Part shown: positions 44,162 to 56,722 of the stretch, piece by piece
How the letters are laid out: the number at the start of each line of letters is the position of its first letter
How positions within the stretch are numbered: the first letter of the stretch is position 1
Assembly: GCF_005047655.1 (NCBI RefSeq)
Contig: NZ_SUKF01000003.1
Location: forward strand, 310,001 to 374,000
Origin: Sinimarinibacterium arenosum
Lineage (GTDB): Bacteria; Pseudomonadota; Gammaproteobacteria; Nevskiales; Nevskiaceae
Direction: 5' to 3'
DNA: 64,000 bases
The notes under the pieces: model-generated
Databases searched by the model: none
Told to the model about the DNA's origin: nothing
The model's input: only the letters and a program-made list of their open reading frames with translations
Program-made: the position numbers and the translations under genes

Positions 44162-44604
44162 TCCGAAGCCGACAGCAGAAAATGCGCACGCGCCAAGGCA
44201 ATCGGCTGCTCAGGTGAGCGCTGCCAGCAGCGCACCATACAATGCGCTACGCGCAGCCCTTCACGCGTGACTTCACAGCGTGCATAGCATTCCGTGTCGC
44301 GACCCGGGAGCAGATAGTCGATCGAAAAGTCGATGCTGCGTGGTACACGCTCTTCGTCCCCGGTCAGTAACAGGTGCAGCAGCGCCGCGTTCTCCATGAA
44401 TGCCGCAGTCACACCGCCGTGAATCGCTGGCAGCGCACGATTGCCGATCAGGTCGGGTCGAAATGGCAGGCGCGACAGTGGCGCCCCGTCGTGCAGGCTG
44501 AGTTCGACTCCGAGATAGCGTGAATATGGAATGCAGTCGACCAGCGCGGAAAATTCGCCATCATTCCGCGCGCGCTGTCGCGCCAGGAGCAGAGCCGTGC
44601 TCAT
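44158..44604 (-). CDS. PaaI-type hotdog thioesterase (second copy)
   Basis: The 148-residue hotdog protein has the PaaI/YiiD-type pattern: YLGVELSLHDG, then the active-site helix region PAIHGGVTAAFMENAALLHLL (about residues 59-79), SIDFSIDYLLPG and CYARCEVTREGLRVAHCMVRCW. It probably hydrolyses an acyl- or aryl-CoA. The long frame upstream is antisense to nudL and is not coding; the ATG at 44604 overlaps the stop of the first thioesterase. Confidence 0.87.
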   Translation of the reverse strand: MSTALLLARQRARNDGEFSALVDCIPYSRYLGVELSLHDGAPLSRLPFRPDLIGNRALPAIHGGVTAAFMENAALLHLLLTGDEERVPRSIDFSIDYLLPGRDTECYARCEVTREGLRVAHCMVRCWQRSPEQPIALARAHFLLSASE

Positions 44605-45047
44605 GTGCGGGCCGCCGGGGTGCGGGAGGAACGCATGAAGACGCCTTGTGAAAGTGCAACCGGGCGCTCCGGGTCCGTCTGCCAGACGGTGGCGCGGGTG
44701 AACGCGATGCTGCGCGTCAGCCGATAGCATTCGGCGCGGCAGATGACGGTGTATCCCTTCAAGGCCGGCCTCAAGTAATCCATGCGCAGGTCGATCGTCG
44801 CCACCGGTTCGTATTGGGGAAAGCTGGCCAGAACTGCAGCGCCGCTGGCCGAATCGACCAGCGAGGTGATCACTCCAGTGTGGATGACGCCACGCTCCAG
44901 GTCGCCGAGCCATTCGTCGCGATAAGGCAGCTCCATCTCGACGTGTCCGCGACCGGCGGCGGTAATCTTCATTTCGCACGCGTTCGAGTACGGCACCACC
45001 TCGCTGAAGCGCCGCGCAAAGGTTTCGAATTCCGCTGGAATCGGCAT
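44601..45047 (-). CDS. PaaI-type hotdog thioesterase (first copy)
   Basis: The 148-residue hotdog protein has GHVEMELPYRDEWLGDLERGVIHTGVITSLVDSASGAAVL (about residues 33-72), which includes the HTG active-site region. TIDLRMDYLRPALKGYTVICRAECYR follows. It is related to, but clearly diverged from, the next gene; a heteromeric pair is possible. It is the first gene of the operon and is divergent from nudL. Confidence 0.88.
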   Translation of the reverse strand: MPIPAEFETFARRFSEVVPYSNACEMKITAAGRGHVEMELPYRDEWLGDLERGVIHTGVITSLVDSASGAAVLASFPQYEPVATIDLRMDYLRPALKGYTVICRAECYRLTRSIAFTRATVWQTDPERPVALSQGVFMRSSRTPAART

Positions 45048-45132
45048 GGTGTGGGTTTCTTACGGAAAGCTGGACGAACATTGTAGAGCTCGAGTCTGCG
45101 GACTGCGCAGCGGCTTCCGGTACACTGCCGCC

Positions 45133-45783
45133 ATGGATACCGGTGGTGCGGTAAGCGAGATGACAGAGCTGGAGCGTCGGCTGCGTATGGCAATGACCCG
45201 CACTTCGCTCGATGCCCCGCGGCCAATGTATGGTCTGGAGATGCCGTTTCACCTGGATCGTTTGCTGCCGGCGAAAATGATCGAGTCGCTGCGTCCTGCT
45301 GCGGTGCTGGCGCCGGTGATCAAGCGTGGTGACGATTTGAGCATGTTGCTGACGGTGCGCTCGCAGCAGTTGCGGTCGCATCGGGGACAGATCAGTTTTC
45401 CCGGCGGCCGGCGCGATGATACGGATACCGATATCGTACATACCGCGCTGCGGGAGGCGAATGAGGAGGTTGGGCTGAGCGCGGATCAGGTCGAAGTCAT
45501 TGGCTATCTGGACGACTATCCGACTCTGACGCGCTACCGGGTCACGCCGGTCGTGGGCATCGTCCATGGTAATCCGGCCTTGAGTATCGACCCGAGTGAA
45601 GTGGCGGAGGCGTTTGAGGCGCCGCTGTCGTTTGTGCTGAATCCGGCCAACTATGAGCGCAAGATTCTGGGACGCGATGGTCTCAATGTGCCCTTCTTCG
45701 AGCTCAATTGGCGGCAGTACCGGATTTGGGGTGCGACCGCCGGCATGCTGTGGAACCTGACGCAGATGGTGACCCGGGGATGA
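45133..45783 (+). CDS. nudL: CoA pyrophosphatase, NUDIX family
   Basis: The 216-residue protein has the NuCoA motif LLTVRSQQLRSHRGQISFPGG (about residues 73-93) followed by the Nudix helix REANEEVGL (about 108-116). Downstream YLDDYPTLTRYRVTPVVGIV and the WGATAGMLWNL tail match E. coli NudL. It splits CoA to phosphopantetheine and 3',5'-ADP. TACACT at 45121-45126 ends six bases before the ATG. Its stop overlaps the MazG-like start. Confidence 0.9.
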   Translation: MDTGGAVSEMTELERRLRMAMTRTSLDAPRPMYGLEMPFHLDRLLPAKMIESLRPAAVLAPVIKRGDDLSMLLTVRSQQLRSHRGQISFPGGRRDDTDTDIVHTALREANEEVGLSADQVEVIGYLDDYPTLTRYRVTPVVGIVHGNPALSIDPSEVAEAFEAPLSFVLNPANYERKILGRDGLNVPFFELNWRQYRIWGATAGMLWNLTQMVTRG

Positions 45784-46145
45784 GCGATTCCCTGGCAGAA
45801 GCCCTGCGTCTGCAGCGACGTGCCGCTGCTCTGGGCTTCGACTGGCGCGAGCTGGGGGAGTTGTGGCTCAAGCTGGCCGAGGAGGTTGGCGAGCTGCAGC
45901 AGGCTGTGGGGCAAGGCGAAGACGCGATCCGCGATGAGTTGGGCGATCTGATGTTCATGGCAGTGAATCTGTCACGCCATCTGGGGGTCGATCCGGATGT
46001 CGCGCTGGCGGGTGCCAATGCAAAATTCCTGCGGCGATTCGGCCTGATTGAATCACGGCTCGATCAATTGCCGCCGGTTGGTGACCCGCGGCGCCTGGAT
46101 GCAATGGAAGACATTTGGCAGGAAGCCAAGCGCCGAGAGAAATAG
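45780..46145 (+). CDS. MazG-like nucleotide pyrophosphohydrolase
   Basis: The 121-residue all-alpha protein carries the MazG metal-binding motif in LAEEVGELQQAV (EExxE, about residues 31-42) and the matching ELGDLMFMAVNLSRHLGVDPDVALAGANAKFLRRF (ExxD, about 52-86). Full-length MazG is about 260 residues with two such domains; this is a single-domain version corresponding to the catalytic C-terminal half. It hydrolyses NTPs or dNTPs. It overlaps nudL by four bases. Confidence 0.87.
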   Translation: MSDSLAEALRLQRRAAALGFDWRELGELWLKLAEEVGELQQAVGQGEDAIRDELGDLMFMAVNLSRHLGVDPDVALAGANAKFLRRFGLIESRLDQLPPVGDPRRLDAMEDIWQEAKRREK

Positions 46146-46209
46146 CGCGGAAGTGGGGGAGATCGACGGAACGGTGAGTCCGCCGACTGACAGATAGACA
46201 GGGGGAGTC

Positions 46210-47154
46210 ATGCGTATTGGTATCGTGGTGGACTCCGGCTGCGATTTGCCGCCGGAATTTATTGAACAGAACAACATCGGCATTCTGCCAATCACGATCC
46301 ATCTCGATGGGCAGGATCTGGTTGACGTGCGCGATCCGGCGGTTACTCTGGATTTCTATCGCCAGCGCCAGGGCGCCAAGGGTGATGCCGGAACCTCGCC
46401 GTTCTCGATCGAGCAGATCAAGCAGGTCTTTCTCGAGCGCCTGGTGATCGATTACGACTTTGTGTTCTGTCTGACCATCGCCAGCAGTCGTAGTCCGATT
46501 CACGAGAATGCGGTTAAGGCGTCGTTCGCCATTCTCAGTGATTACAAGCCGATCCGCACGGCAGCCGGAGTGCCGGGGCCGTTTTCGCTGCGGGTGATCG
46601 ACACGCAGAATCTGTTCGCCGGGCAAGCGATTCCGGCGGTCGAGGCGGTGCGCATGATCAGCGAGGGTGTCGCGAATCCGAACAAGATTCGAGAGCGGCT
46701 CGAATTCATCGCTCACAACACCTACGGCTATCTGATCCCGCGGGATCTACAGTATCTGCGTCTGCGGGCGAAGAAGAAGGGTGATCGTAGCGTCGGGCTG
46801 TTCGGTGCCATGCTGGGCACTGCGCTCGACATCAAGCCGCTGATTCGCGGTTATCGGAATGAGACCGGACCAGTGGCGAAGTTGCGTCACTTCGACGATG
46901 CCGCGGAAAAACTGCTGACGTATGCCGCTGCCCGGGTCGAGAAAGGTTTGCTCACTCCCACGCTGTGCCTGAGCTACGGTGGTGAGCTGGACGACATGCG
47001 CCGCCTGCCGGGCTATGCGACCCTGATCAAGGTCTGCCACGACCACGGGGTGGAGGTCTTCGAGAGCATCATGAGTGTCACCGGCGGCATCAATGTCGGG
47101 GACGGCGCGTTTGCGGTGGCGTTTGCGGCAGAGGAGCACGAGCTGGACCTGTGA
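46210..47154 (+). CDS. DegV family fatty-acid-binding-like protein
   Basis: The 314-residue protein starts [30 protein letters not shown], the DegV N-terminal signature, and has [14 protein letters not shown] with later [13 protein letters not shown]. In Gram-positive bacteria DegV/FakB proteins bind fatty acids for phosphorylation by FakA; no fakA is seen here, so the role is unclear. A GGGGGAG ribosome binding site precedes the ATG. Confidence 0.88.
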   Translation: MRIGIVVDSGCDLPPEFIEQNNIGILPITIHLDGQDLVDVRDPAVTLDFYRQRQGAKGDAGTSPFSIEQIKQVFLERLVIDYDFVFCLTIASSRSPIHENAVKASFAILSDYKPIRTAAGVPGPFSLRVIDTQNLFAGQAIPAVEAVRMISEGVANPNKIRERLEFIAHNTYGYLIPRDLQYLRLRAKKKGDRSVGLFGAMLGTALDIKPLIRGYRNETGPVAKLRHFDDAAEKLLTYAAARVEKGLLTPTLCLSYGGELDDMRRLPGYATLIKVCHDHGVEVFESIMSVTGGINVGDGAFAVAFAAEEHELDL

Positions 47155-47221
47155 TGGCTCCGGCTGGTGGGCGCGCTGCGCGGTAAGCTATGCGCCCCTC
47201 AACTCTGCTTTTTCAATTCTC

Positions 47222-48028
47222 ATGACACAGACCCGCATCGGCATTCTCGGCGCCACTGGCCGCATGGGCTGCGCGGTTTATCAGGCCGCGGAACAGGCGC
47301 AGAACGTCCGCGTAGGCGCAGCGTTTGAACGCGCAGGCCATCTGCAGCTGGGCGCCGATCTCGGTCCGATTGCCGGACGCGCGCCGGGCCTCGTGCGCAT
47401 CAGCGCCGATGTTGCTGCCGCGATGCCGAATTTTGATGTGCTGATCGACTTCACTCGTCCGGAGGGCACGATGGCCGTACTGCCGCTATGCGTTGAGGCG
47501 GGCAAGGCCATGGTGATCGGAACGACCGGACTGGATCCGGCTCAAAAGGCGCAACTTTCCGCAGCGGCGCAGCACATCCCGATCTGCGTTGCGGCTAACT
47601 TCAGCGTCGGCGTCAATCTGACACTGAAACTGATCGAGGAGGCTGCCCGAGTGCTCGGTGAAGACTTCGACATTGAAATCGTCGAGGCGCATCACCGACA
47701 CAAGGTCGATGCGCCATCGGGGACCGCGCTGGCCATGGGCGAGGCGGCTGCGCGTGGGCGCCAGCGGGAGCTGGCCGATTGCGCCGTATACGCGCGCGAA
47801 GGGCATACCGGAGAGCGCGTTGCTGGCGCCATCGGCTTTGCGACGGTGCGCGGCGGCGATGTGGTTGGTGATCACACCGTGATGTACCTGGGCGAGGGTG
47901 AACGTGTCGAGATCACGCACAAGGCTTCGAGCCGGCAGAATTTCGCGCGTGGCGCTGTCCGCGCCGCCGCCTGGTTGCAGGGACGCGCGCCCGGGCTGTA
48001 CAGCATGCGCGACGTGCTGGATCTCTAG
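47222..48028 (+). CDS. dapB: 4-hydroxy-tetrahydrodipicolinate reductase
   Basis: Catalyses the NAD(P)H-dependent step of lysine and diaminopimelate synthesis. The 268-residue protein has the nucleotide-binding [10 protein letters not shown] (about residues 7-16), [20 protein letters not shown], the catalytic [16 protein letters not shown] (about 156-171) and the tetramerisation segment. The frame extends upstream, but that part is antisense or overlaps degV. dapB is often next to carAB; here about 3 kb separates them. Confidence 0.96.
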   Translation: MTQTRIGILGATGRMGCAVYQAAEQAQNVRVGAAFERAGHLQLGADLGPIAGRAPGLVRISADVAAAMPNFDVLIDFTRPEGTMAVLPLCVEAGKAMVIGTTGLDPAQKAQLSAAAQHIPICVAANFSVGVNLTLKLIEEAARVLGEDFDIEIVEAHHRHKVDAPSGTALAMGEAAARGRQRELADCAVYAREGHTGERVAGAIGFATVRGGDVVGDHTVMYLGEGERVEITHKASSRQNFARGAVRAAAWLQGRAPGLYSMRDVLDL

Positions 48029-48538
48029 ATGTCCGATTCATCGATGAACCCCGTCACCATCCGGTCCGCGCGTCCAGGCGACGCGCCGCTGATTCTTGAG
48101 CTGATCCAGGCGCTGGCCGCGTACGAAAAGCTGTCGCACGAGGTTGTGGCGACAGCCGATGGACTGGATCAGCATCTGTTTGGCGAGCGCCCGTACGCCG
48201 AAGCGCTGATGGCCGAGGTGGGCAGTACTGCCGTCGGTTTTGCGCTGTACTTCCATAACTACTCGACGTTTCTGGGGCGGCCGGGAATCTATCTCGAGGA
48301 TCTGTTCGTGCAGCCCGAGCATCGGGGCCGCGGTATCGGCAAGCGCCTGTTGGCGCAGTTGGCACAGATTGCTTTGGCGCGCGGCTGCGGGCGGCTGGAA
48401 TGGTCGGTGCTGGACTGGAATGAGCCGGCGATTGCGTTCTACCGCAGTCTGGGTGCGCGCCAGCTCACTGAATGGATCGGCAACCGCGTGACCGGCGACG
48501 CGCTGCAGGCGCTGGCCGCAACGGCGGAGGACGCGTAA
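48029..48538 (+). CDS. GNAT family N-acetyltransferase
   Basis: The 169-residue protein has the GNAT acetyl-CoA loop QPEHRGRGIGKRLLAQLAQIAL (about residues 92-113) and the C-terminal LDWNEPAIAFYRSLGARQLTEW. The YFHNYSTFLGRPGIYLEDLFV segment resembles the diamine/spermidine acetyltransferase subgroup, though the substrate is unproven. The ATG directly follows the dapB stop codon, so the two are coupled. Confidence 0.88.
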   Translation: MSDSSMNPVTIRSARPGDAPLILELIQALAAYEKLSHEVVATADGLDQHLFGERPYAEALMAEVGSTAVGFALYFHNYSTFLGRPGIYLEDLFVQPEHRGRGIGKRLLAQLAQIALARGCGRLEWSVLDWNEPAIAFYRSLGARQLTEWIGNRVTGDALQALAATAEDA

Positions 48539-48608
48539 AACGTCTCCGGAGGATGCTGGCGCACCCACGGTGCGCCCGTCATCCATCTGCAAATCAGGAG
48601 AGGGGCTC

Positions 48609-49913
48609 ATGAATCTGAAGGCAAGCCGCATCGCCACAGCGTTGTGCATGGCGCTGCCCGTGGCGGCACTGGCTGCGGTCGAACCGGATTGGGCCGCGCT
48701 GAGCGCGGCGGATGCCCCTCATCTGGTGGAGCAGCGACGCTATCTGCACCAGCACCCGGAGCTCTCGAACCGGGAATTCAAGACCGCCAAGTACCTTGCC
48801 ACGCAGCTGCGCGGCCTCGGACTCGAGGTCAAGACCGGCGTGGCACACACGGGTGTGGTGGCAGTGCTCAAGGGCGCACTGCCGGGGCCGGTGGTGGCAC
48901 TGCGGGCGGATATCGATGGCCTGCCGGTGACCGAGGCGGTCGATGTGCCGTTCAAGTCCACCGTGCGCGCGCAATACGATGGCAAGGATGTCGGTGTGAT
49001 GCACGCCTGCGGTCATGACGGCCATATGGCGATCCTGCTCGGCGTCGCACGCCTGCTGACAGCGCAACGCGAGCGGCTGCCCGGCACGGTCAAGTTCATC
49101 TTCCAGCCGGCCGAGGAAAGTCCGCCGGTCGGCGAGGAGGGTGGGGCCGCGTTGATGGTGAAGGAGGGTGTGCTGGATGCCTCGCCCAGGCCGGACGTGA
49201 TCTTCGGCCTGCATCTGTTGTCGATGTTCGAGGTTGGAAAGGTCGGCTATCGCGCCGGCGGCATCATGGCCAGTGCGGATGACATGCGCATCGTGGTTCA
49301 TGGCAAGCAGACGCACGGTGCCGCACCCTGGCTGGGGGTCGATCCGATCGTGGTTGCGTCCCAGATCGTGCTGGGCCTGCAGACGATTCCCGCGCGTCAG
49401 ACCGTGGCGACCCAGGCGCCGGTGATTGTCTCGATCGGCAAGATCGACGGCGGTGTACGTGACAACATCATTCCCGACCGTGTCGAAATGAAGGGGACGC
49501 TGCGCGCACTCGACGAGGACATGCGCCAGGATCTGCAAATGCGGGTGCGGCGTACTGCGGAGAAGATTGCCGAGTCGGCCGGCGCCAGCGCCGAGGTGTT
49601 CTTCTCCGAGCGGCATGCCTATCCGGTGACTTTCAACGACCCGGAACTGATGACGCAGATGCTGCCGGCGCTACGCGGCGAGTTCGGGGATGCGCTGTTC
49701 GAGGCGCAGCCGATTCTGGGCGCGGAGGATTTTTCGTTCTTCCAGCAGAAAATTCCAGGACTGTACCTGTTTGTCGGCATCCGCCCGCATGATGTGGTGC
49801 CGGAAGGTTTTGCCTCGAATCATTCGCCGAATTTCACGATGGACGAAGCGGCGCTGCAGACCGGGGTGCGCGCGCTGACGCGCCTGACCTGGGACTATCT
49901 TGGCGGCGGCTGA
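48609..49913 (+). CDS. M20-family amidohydrolase, exported
   Basis: The 434-residue metallo-peptidase/amidohydrolase has a signal peptide (about residues 1-23). Metal-binding motifs include RRYLHQHPELSNREF, ALRADIDGLPVTE, MHACGHDGHMAILLG and FQPAEESP, and a later GAEDFSFFQQKIPGLYLFVGI. It resembles hippurate hydrolase and IAA-amino acid hydrolases. Export suggests hydrolysis of N-acyl amino acids in the periplasm. AGGAGAGGGG precedes the ATG. Confidence 0.9.
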   Translation: MNLKASRIATALCMALPVAALAAVEPDWAALSAADAPHLVEQRRYLHQHPELSNREFKTAKYLATQLRGLGLEVKTGVAHTGVVAVLKGALPGPVVALRADIDGLPVTEAVDVPFKSTVRAQYDGKDVGVMHACGHDGHMAILLGVARLLTAQRERLPGTVKFIFQPAEESPPVGEEGGAALMVKEGVLDASPRPDVIFGLHLLSMFEVGKVGYRAGGIMASADDMRIVVHGKQTHGAAPWLGVDPIVVASQIVLGLQTIPARQTVATQAPVIVSIGKIDGGVRDNIIPDRVEMKGTLRALDEDMRQDLQMRVRRTAEKIAESAGASAEVFFSERHAYPVTFNDPELMTQMLPALRGEFGDALFEAQPILGAEDFSFFQQKIPGLYLFVGIRPHDVVPEGFASNHSPNFTMDEAALQTGVRALTRLTWDYLGGG

Positions 49914-51012
49914 ACGCGATGACGACATCGGCGCGCCACCGCGCGCCGCGATCCGTGGGCGCGGGACGGCGGTTGCGCCCGCGGGGCGGTTCGAGTCGAC
50001 GATCCGCGAGGCGGTCGATGATGGTTGGGATCTGCCTCCGGATCCCGCGCCAGCGCCGCAGACCGAAGTGTTCGTCGATCACGCGCGCAGCATCATCACC
50101 CGCAACACCTCGCCAGATCTTCCGTTCGAGCAATCGATCAACCCCTACCGGGGCTGCGAGCATGGCTGTGTCTACTGCTACGCGCGCCCGGCGCAGGCCT
50201 ATCTGAACCTGTCGCCGGGTCTCGATTTCGAGACCAAGCTGTTTTACAAGCCCAATGCGGCGGTGCTACTCGACGCGGAGCTGCGCAAGCCGGGATACCG
50301 GCCCTCGATGATCTCGCTGGGGGCCAATACCGATCCGTATCAGCCGATCGAACGCAAGCTCGGCATTACCCGGTCGATCCTGGAGGTGCTGAGGCGATTC
50401 CATCATCCCGTCGGCATTGTCACCAAGGGCGCGGCGATGATCGAGCGGGACCTGGACCTGCTGACTGAATTGGCGCGGGATGAGCTGGTGCACGTGGCGA
50501 TCTCGATCACGACGCTCGACCCGGAACTGAAGCGGCGCCTGGAGCCGCGTACGGCCGCGCCGGCAACCCGCCTGCGGGTCATCGAACGGCTGAGCGCGGC
50601 CGGTGTGCCGACGATGGTGTTCTTCTCCCCGGTGATTCCGTTCATCAACGATGCGGAGATGGAGGCGGTGCTGACGGCGGCGCGCAACGCCGGCGCCGCG
50701 CACGCCAGCTACATCCTGCTGCGTCTGCCGCATGAGGTGAAGCTGCTGTTCCGGGATTGGTTGGCAACGCACTATCCCCAGAAGGCTGACCATGTGATGA
50801 GCCTGGTGCAGCAGATGCGCGGGGGGCGCGACAACGACAGTCAATTCGGCAGTCGCATGCGCGGGCAGGGGGCTTATGCGGATGTGCTGGAACAGCGTTT
50901 CAAGGCTGCCTGCCGGCGGCTGGGCCTGAACCTGTCGCGCGGACCGGCGCTGCGGCTGGACCGGTTTGCGCCGCCGCTGGCGCCTGGCGATCAGCTCGGT
51001 CTGGGTTTTTAA
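49900..51012 (+). CDS. Radical SAM protein, PA0069 / SplB-like family
   Basis: The 370-residue protein has the [4Fe-4S] motif GCEHGCVYCYARP (Cys 86, 90, 93) after INPYRGC. The SLGANTDPYQPIERKLGITRSILEVL segment and HVAISITTLDPELKRRLEPRTAAP are typical of the PA0069/Rv2578c group related to spore photoproduct lyase. The reaction is unknown. The only sensible start is a TTG at 49900, overlapping the amidohydrolase by 14 bases. Confidence 0.87.
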   Translation: MAAAERDDDIGAPPRAAIRGRGTAVAPAGRFESTIREAVDDGWDLPPDPAPAPQTEVFVDHARSIITRNTSPDLPFEQSINPYRGCEHGCVYCYARPAQAYLNLSPGLDFETKLFYKPNAAVLLDAELRKPGYRPSMISLGANTDPYQPIERKLGITRSILEVLRRFHHPVGIVTKGAAMIERDLDLLTELARDELVHVAISITTLDPELKRRLEPRTAAPATRLRVIERLSAAGVPTMVFFSPVIPFINDAEMEAVLTAARNAGAAHASYILLRLPHEVKLLFRDWLATHYPQKADHVMSLVQQMRGGRDNDSQFGSRMRGQGAYADVLEQRFKAACRRLGLNLSRGPALRLDRFAPPLAPGDQLGLGF

Positions 51013-51031
51013 GAGAATGTTCGAAAAGTCG

Positions 51032-51060
51032 TGGACGATGACGGGGCGCACCAATATAAT
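51032..51060 (+). promoter_or_regulatory. Strong promoter of the carAB operon
   Basis: TGGACG (51032-51037), 17 bases, then a perfect TATAAT (51055-51060). It lies just after the radical SAM gene and 70 bases before the carA ATG. Confidence 0.8.
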
Positions 51061-51076
51061 GCTGGGCTAATCCGGC

Positions 51077-51096
51077 ACGGGGGCTTGAGCCCCCGT
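51077..51096 (+). promoter_or_regulatory. Leader hairpin before carA (possible attenuator)
   Basis: Stem ACGGGGGCT / AGCCCCCGT with a 2-4 base loop sits inside the leader transcript between the -10 and carA, followed by TTTCC. It has a strong stem but a short T-run. carAB in pseudomonads is reported to be controlled by attenuation, so a regulatory role is plausible. Confidence 0.55.
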
Positions 51097-51130
51097 TTCC
51101 ATGTCCGCCGAACGGATTAGATACCAACGC

Positions 51131-52267
51131 ATGACTGACCTTAAACCCGCTTTGCTCGCACTCGCGGACGGCTCTATTTTTCGCGGCGTTTCGATCGGGG
51201 TTGACGGTCAGACGGTCGGCGAAGTCGTCTTCAATACCGCCATGACCGGCTATCAGGAAATCCTGACGGACCCGTCGTATCGCGAACAGATTGTGACGCT
51301 GACGTATCCGCACATCGGCAATGTCGGCACCAACGACGAGGATGCCGAGTCCGAGCGGGTGCAGTTGGCGGGCCTGGTGCTGCGCGAAGTTCCTCGCGCG
51401 CACAGCAGCTTCCGTTCGACCGAAGACTTCCGCGTTTATCTGAAGCGGCAGAAGACCGTTGCCATTGCCGGCATCGATACGCGGCGTCTGACGCGCATCC
51501 TGCGCGACACCGGTGCTCAGAATGGATGCATCGTCGCTGGCGGTCGGATCAGTGAGAAGAAGGCGCTGGCCGCGGCGCAGGGCTTTGCCGGTCTGAAGGG
51601 CATGGATCTGGCGCAAGTGGTAACGGTCGAGAAGGCCTATCCCTGGACGCGTGGATCGTGGGAGCTTGAGAGCAATCGTGAAATCGAGCGCAGTGGCGGC
51701 AGCCGCCATGTGGTGGTCTACGATTTCGGCGTCAAGCGCAATATTCTGCGCATGCTGGTTGACCGCGATTGCCGCGTCACTGTGGTGCCCGCCAAGACGA
51801 CGGCCAAGGAAGTGCTCAAGCTCAAGCCGGACGGCGTGATGTTGTCGAATGGACCCGGGGATCCGGAGCCCTGTGACTACGCGATCAAGGCGGCACGTGA
51901 GCTGCTGGCCAAGAAAACTCCGATGTTCGGTATCTGTCTGGGACATCAGATTCTTGGCTTGGCCGCTGGTGCGCGCACGCTGAAGATGAAGTTCGGACAT
52001 CACGGTGCCAACCATCCGGTGCAGGATCTTGAAACCGGCCATGTGCTGATCACCAGTCAGAACCATGGTTTTGCGGTGGACGAGCAGAGCTTGCCGGCCA
52101 ACGCGCAGGTGACGCATCGCTCGCTGTTCGACGGTTCGAACCAGGGCATCCGCTTGACGGATGCGCCAGCCTTCAGTTTCCAGGGGCATCCTGAGGCCAG
52201 CCCCGGCCCGCACGACGTCGGTATGTTGTTTGACCGCTTCGTGCAGCTGATGGCGGACGCGCACTAA
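51131..52267 (+). CDS. carA: Carbamoyl-phosphate synthase small (glutaminase) chain
   Basis: CarA takes ammonia from glutamine for carbamoyl phosphate, feeding arginine and pyrimidine synthesis. From the ATG at 51131 it has 378 residues (E. coli 382). Features are [21 protein letters not shown] (about residues 30-50), [10 protein letters not shown], the nucleophile loop FGICLGHQ and [11 protein letters not shown] with the His of the catalytic triad. An in-frame ATG at 51101 would add ten residues but starts just after the leader hairpin. Confidence 0.97.
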   Translation: MTDLKPALLALADGSIFRGVSIGVDGQTVGEVVFNTAMTGYQEILTDPSYREQIVTLTYPHIGNVGTNDEDAESERVQLAGLVLREVPRAHSSFRSTEDFRVYLKRQKTVAIAGIDTRRLTRILRDTGAQNGCIVAGGRISEKKALAAAQGFAGLKGMDLAQVVTVEKAYPWTRGSWELESNREIERSGGSRHVVVYDFGVKRNILRMLVDRDCRVTVVPAKTTAKEVLKLKPDGVMLSNGPGDPEPCDYAIKAARELLAKKTPMFGICLGHQILGLAAGARTLKMKFGHHGANHPVQDLETGHVLITSQNHGFAVDEQSLPANAQVTHRSLFDGSNQGIRLTDAPAFSFQGHPEASPGPHDVGMLFDRFVQLMADAH

Positions 52268-52270
52268 GCC

Positions 52271-52918
52271 ATGTTCGGCGTAACCGACATCACCACTTAC
52301 GTCATTGGGGTGGTGATCATCGTTCTGCTGCCCGGTCCGAATTCGATGTTCGTGCTCAGCGTGGCGGGGCGCGGCGGCGTGGCCGCTGGATATCGCGCCG
52401 CCTGCGGCGTCTTCGTCGGCGATCTGGTGCTGATGCTGGCGGCTGCAGCGGGCATGGCGTCAGTGCTGCAGGCCTATCCGGGTCTGTTCGGCGTATTCAA
52501 GCTGGCCGGCGCAGCCTATCTGGCGTGGCTGGGCATCGGACTGTTGCGCTCAGCCTGGCATAGCTGGCATCACGGTGCGGAGGCTCAGGCGATTCCGGCG
52601 CGTCCGCTGTCGATGACGCGGCCGTTTACCCGTGCGCTGACTATCAGTTTGCTGAATCCCAAGGCGATCCTGTTCTTTGTCTCGTTTTTCATCCAGTTCG
52701 TCGATCGTAGCTATGCCCATCCGGCTCTGACCTACGCGGTGCTCGGCGGCATCGTGCAACTGGCCAGCTTCAGCTATCTGACCGCACTGATCTTCGCCGG
52801 CCACCGCCTTGCAGCGAAGCTGCGCGCGCGCCATCGCATGTCGGCCGGCGCCAACGGCGGTGTTGGCGCCCTGTTTTTAACCTTCAGCGCTCGGCTGGCG
52901 ACAGCCGCGGCGGGATAA
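52271..52918 (+). CDS. LysE/LeuE-family amino acid exporter
   Basis: The 215-residue membrane protein has six hydrophobic segments and the family motif [34 protein letters not shown] (about residues 18-51), with [15 protein letters not shown] (about 125-139). Closest in style to LeuE/RhtB exporters. It lies three bases after carA and 22 bases before carB, so all three are surely cotranscribed. The substrate is unknown; the context makes an amino acid of arginine or pyrimidine metabolism conceivable. Confidence 0.88.
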   Translation: MFGVTDITTYVIGVVIIVLLPGPNSMFVLSVAGRGGVAAGYRAACGVFVGDLVLMLAAAAGMASVLQAYPGLFGVFKLAGAAYLAWLGIGLLRSAWHSWHHGAEAQAIPARPLSMTRPFTRALTISLLNPKAILFFVSFFIQFVDRSYAHPALTYAVLGGIVQLASFSYLTALIFAGHRLAAKLRARHRMSAGANGGVGALFLTFSARLATAAAG

Positions 52919-52940
52919 GACCTTTACAGACCCTAGAAAG

Positions 52941-56159
<3,219 letters not shown>

Positions 56160-56185
56160 GTAGTATCTGCGGTCGAATCTGAAAC

Positions 56186-56225
56186 CGCCTGCCGCGTCCC
56201 CATGGCGCGGCGGGGTTATTTTTGT
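56186..56225 (+). terminator. Probable terminator between carB and greA
   Basis: An imperfect GC-rich stem (CCGCC-t-GCCGCG with CGCGGCGGGG) is followed by TTATTTTTG. The stem core is GCCGCG/CGCGGC (56191-56196 with 56206-56211). Confidence 0.5.
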
Positions 56226-56245
56226 CTGAAAAACATGGATCTGCG

Positions 56246-56722
56246 ATGAGCAAAACCCCAATGACGGCGCGTGGCGCCGAAAAACTGCGCGAGGAACTGC
56301 GGTATCGCAAGAGCGAATTGCGGCCCAAAATCATTGCCGACATCGAAGAAGCGCGTAAGCAGGGTGACCTGCGCGAAAACGCCGAGTATCACGCCGCGCG
56401 CGAACAGCATGGCTTCAATGAGGGACGAATCCAGGAAATTGAAGGAAAGCTGGGTTCGGCACAGGTCATTGATGTGACCCAGATGCCTGCCACGGGTAAG
56501 GTGATCTTTGGCGTCACGGTTGATCTGGCTGACGCCGATTCCGGAGACGAATTGCGCTATCAGATCGTCGGAGAGGACGAAGCTGACGTGCAGGCCGGCC
56601 GGATTTCGCTGAATTCACCGATTGCGCGCGCGCTGATCGGCAAATCCGAGGGTGACATTGTCCAGGTTGTGATTCCTGCCGGCGCACGGGAACTTGAAAT
56701 TGTGAAAGTGCACTACATCTAG
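56246..56722 (+). CDS. greA: Transcription elongation factor GreA
   Basis: GreA reactivates arrested RNA polymerase by stimulating transcript cleavage. From the ATG at 56246 it has 158 residues, the same as E. coli. The N-terminal coiled coil has [45 protein letters not shown] with the tip acidic residues D and E in GDLRENAEY. The C-terminal domain is FKBP-like ([27 protein letters not shown]). The frame opens 24 bases upstream but without homology. Confidence 0.97.
   Translation: MSKTPMTARGAEKLREELRYRKSELRPKIIADIEEARKQGDLRENAEYHAAREQHGFNEGRIQEIEGKLGSAQVIDVTQMPATGKVIFGVTVDLADADSGDELRYQIVGEDEADVQAGRISLNSPIARALIGKSEGDIVQVVIPAGARELEIVKVHYI

Noticed and set aside
44605..45567. N-terminal extension of the second thioesterase frame running opposite nudL and through the first thioesterase
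   Set aside because: The extension is antisense or out of frame with real genes; the hotdog homology begins at the ATG at 44604.
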